Origin: Pseudopedobacter beijingensis
GTDB taxonomy: Bacteria > Bacteroidota > Bacteroidia > Sphingobacteriales > Sphingobacteriaceae
Direction: 5' to 3'
DNA: 64,000 nt
Assembly: GCF_042678145.1 (NCBI RefSeq)
Contig: NZ_JBHUDG010000003.1
Span: forward strand, 186,001 to 250,000
The translations under genes were made by a program, and so were the position numbers. Below are positions 1 through 8,091 of the stretch, piece after piece (the first letter of the stretch is position 1; every line of letters begins with the position of its first letter). The notes beneath the pieces were generated by a model, which was not told the DNA's origin, searched no databases, and saw nothing but the letters and a program-made list of their open reading frames with translations.

Positions 1-499
1 TTTTCCATACTCCTTTTACATCCTCCAGAGGTGCGAGAGAAGGATTTCTGCCAACTTTCATCAATCTCAGGTTTGGGTTATTCGCTCTGCTTATAATCTC
101 ATTAGAATTAAGAACGGGCTGCGAAGGAAAACCTTTCATAGGCATTTCCATGTTAGACTGCCCGCTGCATAACCACACTTCGCCTGTCATCACATTATCT
201 AAAGCCAGGTTTCCGCTGCCATCATTAAATGTTAGAGTATGCGGACCACCTGCTACTGGTGTTTTTATCTTCAACAGCCATTTTCCACTGGCATCCGATT
301 TTGATGAATATTTTTCCGTACTCCATGAAGCTACTACTTCGACAATTTTATTTTTATCTGCCGTTCCCCATAGTTTTACTTCCGTATTTTGCTGTAATAC
401 CATATTATCGCTCAATACAGCGGGAAGCACAACTTTAGCCTTTGTTGTAGCAACAGAAAAGAACAGAAAGAAGACGGCAGTCAATATCTTTATTTTCAT
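1..499 (-). CDS. Sialate O-acetylesterase, SGNH family (3' end cut by window edge)
   Basis: The N-terminal 166 residues are visible; the C-terminus lies beyond the window. A signal peptide (MKIKILTAVFFLFFSVATTKA) is followed by a beta domain and the SGNH block I motif GEVWLCSGQSNMEMPM, whose Ser is the expected nucleophile. This motif is typical of bacterial 9-O-acetyl sialate esterases, which also act on other acetylated sugars. The ATG at 499 overlaps the TGA of the upstream esterase gene (496-498), so the two are probably translationally coupled. In a polysaccharide-utilization region it more likely deacetylates a plant or algal glycan than sialic acid (inference). Family call is confident, substrate is not. 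Confidence 0.9.
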   Translation of the reverse strand, partial: MKIKILTAVFFLFFSVATTKAKVVLPAVLSDNMVLQQNTEVKLWGTADKNKIVEVVASWSTEKYSSKSDASGKWLLKIKTPVAGGPHTLTFNDGSGNLALDNVMTGEVWLCSGQSNMEMPMKGFPSQPVLNSNEIISRANNPNLRLMKVGRNPSLAPLEDVKGVWK

Positions 500-1302
500 T
501 TTGTAGCTTTTTTAGAATTACCTGTTTTTTGTACCGATTGCAGCTCTATCATTTTCACGGCAAAACGTTTTCCCAGTTCATCGGCAGAAGGGCCGTCGAA
601 ATGAGTAGCATCGCCTTTATCTTTTAATCCTTCAGAAGTCGCCACTGCAGTATTAGCCGATTTTTGGGGCAGTTCTTTCAATACAGTATTGATATTTTGA
701 TAGTGCGGTTTAAAATAACCCAGTTCACCAGCAACAAAAGGAAGATTCGCATTGCCCGTCAATGTTCTTACTTTATCTATCAGTTCCGTTAATTTAGATA
801 TATAAGTTTTTGATCCCTCTCCACTACTGTTCGCTTCACCTTGATGCCATATCACTCCTTTTATTACACCATATTTCATAGCTTCCTGTATACGTTTAAC
901 TGCGTCATCATAAGGGTGGGTATTTGTTGCCTTATCATAAGCGCCTGGAGTCCATTTGCCTATAGAAGTCCCTCCTACAGCACAGGGCACCAATCCTATT
1001 TTAGCTGAAGGATTGGCGTTTGCCATTGCCATTCCAAAAGACAGACCCGGGCCTACACCTGCTACTTTAGGTTTATCAAAATGTACAGGATGTTTTGCTT
1101 CTACCCACTGATAATTAGAGTCGAGCATTAGTACATTAGTATGTTTCAATTTTTTCAGATCTTCTGTTATTTTACCGCGACCAGCCATATTCGATTGCCC
1201 CATTAACAGATAGATATGAAAATCGGGATCTGGTTTTTGAGAGAACGAAAAAGAGCAATTCAATAAAATCATTAAAAGAAGGAATATATTTTTCTTCATC
1301 AC
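496..1302 (-). CDS. Sialate O-acetylesterase-like SGNH hydrolase
   Basis: A 268-residue secreted esterase. The signal peptide ends near residue 22 (NCSFSFSQ). The nucleophile motif MGQSNMAG puts the catalytic Ser at residue 37. Later GVIWHQGEANS is the conserved block around the oxyanion region, and DATHFDG near residue 238 supplies the Asp-x-x-His pair. It is the short type without the beta insert seen in the partial gene downstream. It is the first gene of a minus-strand pair whose stop overlaps the next ATG. Likely role: removal of acetyl groups from sugars during glycan breakdown in the periplasm. A start at the second Met is equally possible. Confidence 0.85.
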   Translation of the reverse strand: MMKKNIFLLLMILLNCSFSFSQKPDPDFHIYLLMGQSNMAGRGKITEDLKKLKHTNVLMLDSNYQWVEAKHPVHFDKPKVAGVGPGLSFGMAMANANPSAKIGLVPCAVGGTSIGKWTPGAYDKATNTHPYDDAVKRIQEAMKYGVIKGVIWHQGEANSSGEGSKTYISKLTELIDKVRTLTGNANLPFVAGELGYFKPHYQNINTVLKELPQKSANTAVATSEGLKDKGDATHFDGPSADELGKRFAVKMIELQSVQKTGNSKKATK

Positions 1303-1503
1303 TTAGAAATAAAACAATACTTAATTGAGGTATGGCCGCTACAGCCGTTCGTTTAATTATAATTGTAATGCTAATGTAATGCACAAAGCAATGGCAAACA
1401 CCCGTCATTTCAGCTCATCTTACCCGTTAAATCAGCCCAACAACATTGTTAAAACATCTTTAACAAGACATACAAAGGCTTAATATCCCACATTTACAAC
1501 GCT

Positions 1504-1537
1504 CCATATGACAGGCTAAACAATCTCATATGACAGG
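1504..1537 (+). promoter_or_regulatory. Direct-repeat operator candidate (2 x CATATGACAGG)
   Basis: The 11-mer CATATGACAGG occurs at 1504-1514 and again at 1527-1537, a 23 bp period close to two helical turns. It lies about 25 bp upstream of the -33 region of the promoter for the GH50-like/GH2/CE15 operon. Spaced direct repeats are the normal target of AraC-type DNA-binding domains. The hybrid two-component regulator at 8092-12177 ends in such a domain and is the obvious candidate (inference). Confidence 0.45.
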
Positions 1538-1562
1538 TGTCCGAAAAATAAGCTTACCTTAT

Positions 1563-1590
1563 TTTAGCATAGGAATACCTATTAGATTTG
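1563..1590 (+). promoter_or_regulatory. Bacteroidota-type promoter for the glycosidase operon
   Basis: TAGATTTG at 1583-1590 fits the Bacteroidota -7 consensus TAnnTTTG exactly. A weak -33 element (TTTA, 1563-1566) lies upstream. The expected transcription start is near 1597, giving a leader of about 60 nt before the ATG at 1656. The direct repeat at 1504-1537 would sit at about -93 to -60, as expected for an activator. The -33 match is poor, consistent with activator dependence. Confidence 0.45.
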
Positions 1591-1655
1591 ATTAAATAAA
1601 AAAAGAAGAACGCAAAGGCTAATAAACCAATAACTAAAATCGATAAACGAATAAG

Positions 1656-3083
1656 ATGAGAAAACTATTGATAGCGAGAATATGTATACCCTTGCTTTTC
1701 TGTGTTCCAGCAAGGGCGCAACAGAGTGGAAATTATCTATCAGAGACAGTAGAAGCAAAAACCCGCAGCCGTGATGCTTCGGGTAGTCCTGTGTTCTCTG
1801 ACTGGAAACCTTTTGAAACCCGTCTGGTAGCCAACATCAGAGACTTTAAACCCGCACCTGTAGAATTGAATAAATATGGGTCGTCTAAAAGTATTAAATC
1901 TAAAAAAACCGGTTTTTTCAGAGCAGAAAAAATAAATAATAGATGGTGGATTATTGATCCCGAAGGTTATGCAGGGCTTAATATAGCAATGAACAGCGTA
2001 AACACTGGAAACTCTGAACGAAATAAAGAGGCTTATGCTCAAAAGTTCACCAATAACACAGATTGGATACAAAAGACAAAAACTCAGTTACATGATTTAG
2101 GATTCAATGGAACAGGTTCCTGGTCTAACCACGGCGCTGTTATAAAAGCTAATGATCAGTCTAAAAAACCCTTATCCTATACCATTAACTGGAATTTCAT
2201 GTCGTCTTATGGGAAGAAACGAGGCGGAACCTATAGTGTTCCCGGGCATACGGGGTATCCTGGTAATGTTATTTTCGTATTCGACCCTGAGTTTGAAAAG
2301 TTTTGCGATGAACACGCAAAACAATTAGCTACCTATAAAGATGATCCTAATCTTTTTGGTTACTTCTCTGACAACGAGATGCCTTTTAGTTTAAAAAATC
2401 TGGAAGGTTATCTACACCTCAAAAACAAAGAGGACCATGGCTATTTAGCCGCTAAAAAATGGCTGGATGAAAGAAATATAACACAAGATCAGATTACCGA
2501 CAAAGACAGAGCAGAGTTTTTAGCCTTTGCTGCCGATAAATACTTTTCCATCGTATCCAATGCCATCAAAAAATACGATCCTAATCACATGTATCTGGGA
2601 AGCAGATTGTATAGTAGCGAAAAAAATGTACCTGCATTTATGAAAACGGTAGGTAAATACGTAGATATTGTTTCCATAAATTATTATGGTGTATGGACAC
2701 CCAATAGCAAGATGCTGGCCAATTGGGAAAAATGGTCTGGCAAACCTTTCATTATTACCGAATACTATACTAAAGGTATGGATTCCGGCCTCCCAAACAT
2801 TTCTGGTGCAGGATGGCAAGTAAAAACACAAGAGGACAGAGGGAAGTTTTACCAAAATTATTGTCTTGCATTGTTGGAATCAAAAACCTGTGTTGGCTGG
2901 CATTGGTTCAAATACCAGGATAATGATCCTTCCAATAGCAAAGCCGAAGCTTCTAACCAGGATGCCAATAAAGGTATTGTAGACAATGACTACAACCTTT
3001 ACATTCCCCTTGCTGACAAAATGAGAGAGCTTAATCAAAATTACATACAACTAATCAACTATTTAGACAACATTAACAAATAA
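1656..3083 (+). CDS. GH-A clan glycoside hydrolase, GH50/beta-agarase-like
   Basis: A 475-residue secreted TIM-barrel glycosidase. The signal peptide ends at about residue 22 (CVPARAQ). FFRAEKINNRWWIIDPEGY resembles the N-terminal block of agarase-like enzymes. The acid/base Glu is predicted in GYFSDNEMPF (E241) and the nucleophile Glu in PFIITEYYTKG (E369), with VDIVSINYYG between them, a usual GH-A layout. It has no CBM. It starts an operon: the next gene begins 2 bp after its stop. A tryptophan-rich C-terminal strand (GWHWFKYQDND) probably lines the active site. Family 50 is the best guess from these motifs; a neighbouring GH-A family is possible, and the substrate need not be agarose. Confidence 0.7.
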   Translation: MRKLLIARICIPLLFCVPARAQQSGNYLSETVEAKTRSRDASGSPVFSDWKPFETRLVANIRDFKPAPVELNKYGSSKSIKSKKTGFFRAEKINNRWWIIDPEGYAGLNIAMNSVNTGNSERNKEAYAQKFTNNTDWIQKTKTQLHDLGFNGTGSWSNHGAVIKANDQSKKPLSYTINWNFMSSYGKKRGGTYSVPGHTGYPGNVIFVFDPEFEKFCDEHAKQLATYKDDPNLFGYFSDNEMPFSLKNLEGYLHLKNKEDHGYLAAKKWLDERNITQDQITDKDRAEFLAFAADKYFSIVSNAIKKYDPNHMYLGSRLYSSEKNVPAFMKTVGKYVDIVSINYYGVWTPNSKMLANWEKWSGKPFIITEYYTKGMDSGLPNISGAGWQVKTQEDRGKFYQNYCLALLESKTCVGWHWFKYQDNDPSNSKAEASNQDANKGIVDNDYNLYIPLADKMRELNQNYIQLINYLDNINK

Positions 3084-3085
3084 TC

Positions 3086-5788
3086 GTGAATACAAGCCGT
3101 ATCCTTACCTTATTTTTAGCTATAGGTCTGTCCTTATCCGCTCATGCGCAGAGAATATCACAAACTATAAACAGCAATTGGAGCTTTTATAAAGGAGATA
3201 TCAAAGACATTAATACAATAAACCCCGAAATAAAATGGGAAGCGGTTAACATACCGCATACCTGGAACAGTCAAGATGTAACAGATGATGAACCAGACTA
3301 TTATCGCGGACCGGGATGGTATAAACGAAAAGTTTTCATACCGCATGAATGGCAGCACAAAGATGTTTATCTTTTCTTTGAAGGGGCAGCACAGGTTACC
3401 AACGCATTTGTAAACGGAAAACCCCTTGGATCACATATAGGCAGCTATACTTTTTTCAGCTTCCCTGTTAGCAAATACCTCAAATTCGACAATAAAGAAA
3501 ATTCGGAAAACGAGATATTAATAAAAGTAGATAACAGTCATAACGAAGATATTCCTCCTCTATCTGCTGACTTTACATTCTTTGGTGGTTTATATCGCGA
3601 TGTACATCTTATAGCAGTTAATAAAGTACGCTTTGATATGGACAATAATGCTTCCAGCGGAATCTTTATCACCACTCCAAAAGTTACTGCACAGACTGCT
3701 GAAGTTAACATTAAAGGAGCTTTTGTCAATAATACTTTGGCTGATAAAAGCTTGATTGTTTCGCACCAGATACTTGACCACCTGGGTATAAAAAAGTACG
3801 AGATAAGCCATAAATATAAAGCTGCAAAAGGACGGAAAATAGATTTTTCTAGCGATATCAAAAATATAGACAAGCCCAATCTATGGTCAACAGAAACTCC
3901 ATATCTGTACCGTGTAATATCTACCATAAAAGATAATAACACAGGAGAAATAATGGACCAAATCACTAACCCTTTAGGTTTTAGATGGTTTAATTTCGAT
4001 GCAGAAAAAGGTTTTTTCCTGAATGGAAAGCCCGTAAAGCTAATTGGAGCAAGCAGACACCAGGATTATAAAGATCGCGGAAATGCACTAACCGATGCTT
4101 TACATATCCGGGATGTAGAACTCATTAAGGAAATGGGAGGTAATTTTCTAAGAATAGCACATTATCCTCAGGACCCTGCGGTATTGCAGGCATGCGACAG
4201 ATTAGGAATTCTAACCTCAGTGGAAACACCTATTGTGAACCGAATCACAGAAACAGAAGCTTTCGCTGAAAATTCCAAAAAAATGCATCTGGAAATGATG
4301 CGACAATGTTTCAACCACCCTAGTTTGATTATATGGGCCTACATGAACGAGGTGCTACTAAGGCCGAGATACGAAAAAGGTACCGCCGAACAGGAAACCT
4401 ATTTTAACAGGATTACGAAACTGGCACAAGAACTCGAAGAGCTTACCAGAAAAGAAGATCCTTATCGTTATACTATGATTCCTAACCACGGAAACTTCGA
4501 ACTGTATAAAAGAGTACAATTGACTAAAATCCCTCAATTGGTAGGATGGAACTTGTATCAAGGTTGGTACTCCAATAGCTTTTCGAGTTTTGCAAACTAT
4601 TTGGACAGGCACCGCAAAGAGCTTTCGGACAAACCTTTATTAGTTACCGAATACGGTGCTGATGCCGATGTTCGCTTACATAGTTTCGACCCTATTAGGT
4701 TTGATAAAACAACAGAATACGCTACAATGTACCACCAGGCCTACCTGAAAGCCATGATGGACAGACCTTTTGTAGCTGCAGCTATGATATGGAATCTCGC
4801 CGACTTCAACTCTGAAACCAGAACAGAAACTACTCCTCATATTAATAGCAAAGGAATTCTTACACTGGATCGAAAAGTTAAAGATGGGTATCGTTTTTAT
4901 CAGGCAAATTTACTATCCAAAGCTTATATCCAGATAGGCTCTAAGGAGTGGGATTTAAGAACCGGTATTGCAAAATCAGAGAGTAATCTTACAAACACAC
5001 AAATTATACAGGTATTTAGTAATCAGGCTCGTGTAACACTAAAGCATAATGGAAAAGTCATAGATACTAAAGATACCCACCAAGGCATGGCTACTTTTTC
5101 TGTAGATTTTATTGACGGAAAAAACACCCTACAGGCCATAGCCAATTCTACTGAAAACAACACTGAGATTTTGGATCAGACAGATATACAATTCAACTTG
5201 CTTCCTGTCAATTTAAAAAGCCAGACTTTACCTTTTAAAGAAATTAACATAAGCTTAGGTGACAAAAGGTACTTCCACGACATGGAAAATCACCAGATTT
5301 GGTTTCCTGAAAAAGAGTATCAACCAGGTAGTTGGGGCTATATAGGTGGTTCAATTTTCAGTATGGAAAACAAAGCCAGACATAGTTATGGTTCTGATAT
5401 AGACATTTTGGGTACAAACGCCGACCCTATATACGCCACTCAAAGAGTAGGAATAAAACAGTTTAAATTTGATGTACCCGAAGGAGATTATGAACTCACG
5501 CTGCACTTTGCAGAGTTATTATCTGATATTAAACGAGAAGAATTAGTTTACAATTTAAATGGTGGCACCGTAACAGGGGGAGATTTTCAGGACAGAATTT
5601 TTGATGTAAAAATTAATAAAAGTATATTTCTGGAAAACTTAAGTAACAGGGAGTATCTGGAGCCAGAAAAGGCTGTGGAATTTAAAACACGGATAACTAT
5701 AAGTGATAAAAATGGTATTACCTTAGATTTTACTCCCAAAAAGGGAGAAACTATCTTAAACGGAATACAGTTAAGAAGAATAAGATAA
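3086..5788 (+). CDS. GH2 beta-galactosidase-like enzyme with C-terminal malectin domain
   Basis: A 900-residue exo-glycosidase. It has a signal peptide (LFLAIGLSLSAHAQ), a GH2 sugar-binding domain (NIPHTWNSQDVTDD, YRGPGWYKR), an immunoglobulin-like domain, and a TIM barrel with acid/base E422 (IIWAYMNEV) and nucleophile E522 (LLVTEYGAD). The last ~180 residues read as a malectin-type carbohydrate-binding domain (FKFDVPEGDYELTLHFAEL, GITLDFTPKKGETILNGI). The start is GTG, 2 bp after the previous stop; it is chosen because the signal peptide follows directly and no ATG precedes it. It probably trims terminal beta-galactosyl or related residues from oligosaccharides released by the GH50-like enzyme. 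Confidence 0.88.
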   Translation: MNTSRILTLFLAIGLSLSAHAQRISQTINSNWSFYKGDIKDINTINPEIKWEAVNIPHTWNSQDVTDDEPDYYRGPGWYKRKVFIPHEWQHKDVYLFFEGAAQVTNAFVNGKPLGSHIGSYTFFSFPVSKYLKFDNKENSENEILIKVDNSHNEDIPPLSADFTFFGGLYRDVHLIAVNKVRFDMDNNASSGIFITTPKVTAQTAEVNIKGAFVNNTLADKSLIVSHQILDHLGIKKYEISHKYKAAKGRKIDFSSDIKNIDKPNLWSTETPYLYRVISTIKDNNTGEIMDQITNPLGFRWFNFDAEKGFFLNGKPVKLIGASRHQDYKDRGNALTDALHIRDVELIKEMGGNFLRIAHYPQDPAVLQACDRLGILTSVETPIVNRITETEAFAENSKKMHLEMMRQCFNHPSLIIWAYMNEVLLRPRYEKGTAEQETYFNRITKLAQELEELTRKEDPYRYTMIPNHGNFELYKRVQLTKIPQLVGWNLYQGWYSNSFSSFANYLDRHRKELSDKPLLVTEYGADADVRLHSFDPIRFDKTTEYATMYHQAYLKAMMDRPFVAAAMIWNLADFNSETRTETTPHINSKGILTLDRKVKDGYRFYQANLLSKAYIQIGSKEWDLRTGIAKSESNLTNTQIIQVFSNQARVTLKHNGKVIDTKDTHQGMATFSVDFIDGKNTLQAIANSTENNTEILDQTDIQFNLLPVNLKSQTLPFKEINISLGDKRYFHDMENHQIWFPEKEYQPGSWGYIGGSIFSMENKARHSYGSDIDILGTNADPIYATQRVGIKQFKFDVPEGDYELTLHFAELLSDIKREELVYNLNGGTVTGGDFQDRIFDVKINKSIFLENLSNREYLEPEKAVEFKTRITISDKNGITLDFTPKKGETILNGIQLRRIR

Positions 5789-5790
5789 TA

Positions 5791-7056
5791 ATGATGATTA
5801 AAAAAGTTAATTTCTTTTTATTCTGTCTCGCTATTTTGCATGTATCGTTGCCTTTATTTGGTCAGGAAACATTTAATTATGATGAAGGAAAAGTGGGAGA
5901 ATACACTCTCCCCTCCCTTTTGACTAGCAATAGTGGCGATATAGTTACCAACGAAAAAGAATGGAAACAACGAAGGGCTGAGATTCTTCAGCTTTTCCAG
6001 GAAAATGTATATGGTAAATGTCCCGGAAAACCAAAGCATATTCATTTCGAGATCAAAAAGATTAACAAAAATGCTTTAGCGGGGAAAGCAATTTCAAAAC
6101 AAGTTAGAATTTTCTTTACTAAAGGGAACAAAGGTCCATATATGGATGTATTGCTTTACTTACCTTCCCATACCTCAAAACCCGTTCCTGTTTTTGTTGG
6201 ATTAAATTTCAAAGGTAACCAATCTGTTAATACGGACAGTACCATTCTGCTTTCCGAGAAACAGCCCGAACTGTCAAAATACACAAAGAAAAACGATCCG
6301 ATGATCCGTGGCAACCAGTCTGAACGCTGGGAAGTGGAAACTTTAATAGAAAATGGTTTCGCTACAGCTACAGCATATTATGGTGATTTAGAGTTGGACT
6401 ATCCTGAAGGATGGCAATCTGGAATAAGAACTTCTTTACAAACAGAATTGGGCATTAAGCCCGATGAATGGGGTGCTATTGGAGCATGGGCGTGGGGATT
6501 GAGCCGAATCACGGATTATTTGGAAACAGATAAACAGGTTAACCCAAAAAAAATTATTGTACATGGTCATTCCCGTTTGGGTAAAGCTGCTTTATGGGCT
6601 GGCGCCAATGATACCAGATTTGCTGCTGTAATTTCTAATAACTCAGGAGAAGGCGGCGCTGCTCTGGCCAGAAGATGGTTTGGAGAAACAACCAATCGGA
6701 TTAATACAAATTTCCCCCACTGGTTTATTGGCCAGTACAAAACGTTTAATAATAATGTACAAAACCTTCCTGTAGATCAACACATGTTATTGGCTTTAAT
6801 AGCCCCAAGACCTCTATATGTTGCCAGTGCTACAGAAGATTTATGGGCCGACCCGAAAGGTGAATTCCTGAGTGCCAAGAATGCGGAACCAGCTTATACT
6901 CTTTTTGGTAAAAAAGGACTGGAAAATACAGAAATGCCTCCGCCCGATACTTCTATTGGTAAAACTATCCGTTATCATATCAGAACCGGAAAACATAATA
7001 TTTTGCTATTTGACTGGTTACAGTATATGGTTTTTGTGAGTAGTAACCTGAAATAA
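5791..7056 (+). CDS. Glucuronoyl esterase-like alpha/beta hydrolase (CE15)
   Basis: A 421-residue secreted esterase with signal peptide ending LPLFGQ. The nucleophile elbow HGHSRLGKAALW carries S261, matching the CE15 G-x-S-R-x-G-K signature. A catalytic His is predicted at H402 (RTGKHNILLFDW), and DLWADPKGEF probably gives the acid. EGGAALARRWFGE is another CE15-like block. CE15 enzymes cleave esters of (4-O-methyl-)glucuronic acid; a gut or soil Bacteroidota homologue may act on other uronate esters. It starts 2 bp after the GH2 gene and ends the operon. A tandem ATGATG leaves the exact start open by one codon. Confidence 0.82.
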   Translation: MMIKKVNFFLFCLAILHVSLPLFGQETFNYDEGKVGEYTLPSLLTSNSGDIVTNEKEWKQRRAEILQLFQENVYGKCPGKPKHIHFEIKKINKNALAGKAISKQVRIFFTKGNKGPYMDVLLYLPSHTSKPVPVFVGLNFKGNQSVNTDSTILLSEKQPELSKYTKKNDPMIRGNQSERWEVETLIENGFATATAYYGDLELDYPEGWQSGIRTSLQTELGIKPDEWGAIGAWAWGLSRITDYLETDKQVNPKKIIVHGHSRLGKAALWAGANDTRFAAVISNNSGEGGAALARRWFGETTNRINTNFPHWFIGQYKTFNNNVQNLPVDQHMLLALIAPRPLYVASATEDLWADPKGEFLSAKNAEPAYTLFGKKGLENTEMPPPDTSIGKTIRYHIRTGKHNILLFDWLQYMVFVSSNLK

Positions 7057-7486
7057 AGATCAACCACTGCTGGCATTAAGAACATAGAGACAAATTTAAT
7101 CTTTAAGATTCTGGTAATATTAAATTTATTCCCAACAATATCCCTGTAAGAACATTGTGCTATTTTTAACTATCATTCCTACCAATACGATGTTGTAAAC
7201 AAGGATTCTGCTGACTGAATCTTAATGGAACAGCATATGCTTAAAACAAATACTATAAGAAGGGGAGAACCTTGTGGTTAACTTGAAATATTGAATACAA
7301 GTTTGTTAATTTTATATAATGATTTTTTTAAGGCTACAGGAAATTATTAGAGAAATTACAAGGAAGTTTAAACCTTCCCTGCTTGGGATGTTTATCTCCA
7401 AATACGGATTTCGACCTTATCCAAGGACAGGCTATTTTAACCTGAGTTTGGAATAAGAAAAAGATTAAGTTTATTTTAAGAAGAAT
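7057..7486. other. Intergenic stretch with no recognisable gene
   Basis: This 430 bp gap lies between the CE15 gene and the 3' end of the toxin gene, which are convergent. I see no long reading frame with protein-like composition, no clear terminator hairpin and no tRNA. A near-palindrome GGAAGTTTAAACCTTCC sits near 7363, function unknown. Confidence 0.5.
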
Positions 7487-7759
7487 TTAAAACAAATCAG
7501 CATGTGTCCCTGTTCTGATAAGAGAAATCAGTTTTATTTCTTCACTCTGTTCCCAAATCAATAACCAATCGGGTTGAATGTGACATTCCCAATTTCCTTT
7601 ATAGTTGCCGGAAAGCTTATGTGGTTTGTATTTTTTGGGAAGTTTCCCTTCCTTTTCAAGAAGCAAAACAATTTCTTTCAGTAAGTTTTCTTTCAATCCT
7701 CGTTTTATAGACTTTTTAAAGTCCCTTTTAAACTTATTCGTGGCTACAATTTTATACAT
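7487..7759 (-). CDS. YafQ-type mRNA interferase toxin
   Basis: A 90-residue RelE/ParE-superfamily toxin. The C-terminal block WECHIQPDWLLIWE then LIRTGTHADLF matches the YafQ pattern, including the His-Asp-Trp cluster and the final His-x-x-Leu-Phe needed for ribosome-dependent mRNA cleavage. The ATG at 7759 shares one base with the antitoxin TGA (7759-7761), so the pair is coupled. A reading one codon longer would begin at TTG; the ATG is preferred. Order antitoxin then toxin is standard for type II systems. Confidence 0.88.
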   Translation of the reverse strand: MYKIVATNKFKRDFKKSIKRGLKENLLKEIVLLLEKEGKLPKKYKPHKLSGNYKGNWECHIQPDWLLIWEQSEEIKLISLIRTGTHADLF

Positions 7760-7977
7760 CAATCATGGAGCTTCTCAAATAGTTCGTCCACACTTGCAGC
7801 TTGAATTAACCCAACACCCAATTGTGCTTCCTTGATAGCTTTTTCTGTCGGCTTATTGTAACGAGGTTTTTCATTTTCAGTGATTATTACATCTTTCGTG
7901 TTTTCAGAAAGTAATTTTGCCATTTCAAACAGTAATTTCCCCGCTTTGGTTCGTTTATTTATAGTTATCGTTGTCAT
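7759..7977 (-). CDS. Type II antitoxin partner of the YafQ-like toxin
   Basis: A 72-residue protein directly upstream of and overlapping the toxin gene. The N-terminal half (TITINKRTKAGKLLFEMA) looks like the beta strand plus helix of a DNA-binding antitoxin; the C-terminal half (PTEKAIKEAQLGVGLIQ) is an acidic helical tail expected to wrap the toxin. It has no strong match I can name beyond a RelB/DinJ-like role from context. It probably represses the pair from the -7 box at 7999-8006. Confidence 0.8.
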   Translation of the reverse strand: MTTITINKRTKAGKLLFEMAKLLSENTKDVIITENEKPRYNKPTEKAIKEAQLGVGLIQAASVDELFEKLHD

Positions 7978-7998
7978 GTCATACTCCTTTTATACTCA

Positions 7999-8006
7999 CA
8001 AAGATA
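7999..8006 (-). promoter_or_regulatory. -7 box upstream of the toxin-antitoxin pair
   Basis: On the minus strand TATCTTTG matches TAnnTTTG exactly and lies 21 nt before the antitoxin ATG. No good -33 element is visible at the usual distance. Confidence 0.4.
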
Positions 8007-8091
8007 CAAAAAACAAATGTAGGTTAAGGTTAAGTATATATCTAGTGATTTTTCTACATGAACTATCCCCGACTTCGGACAACTATAAAAA

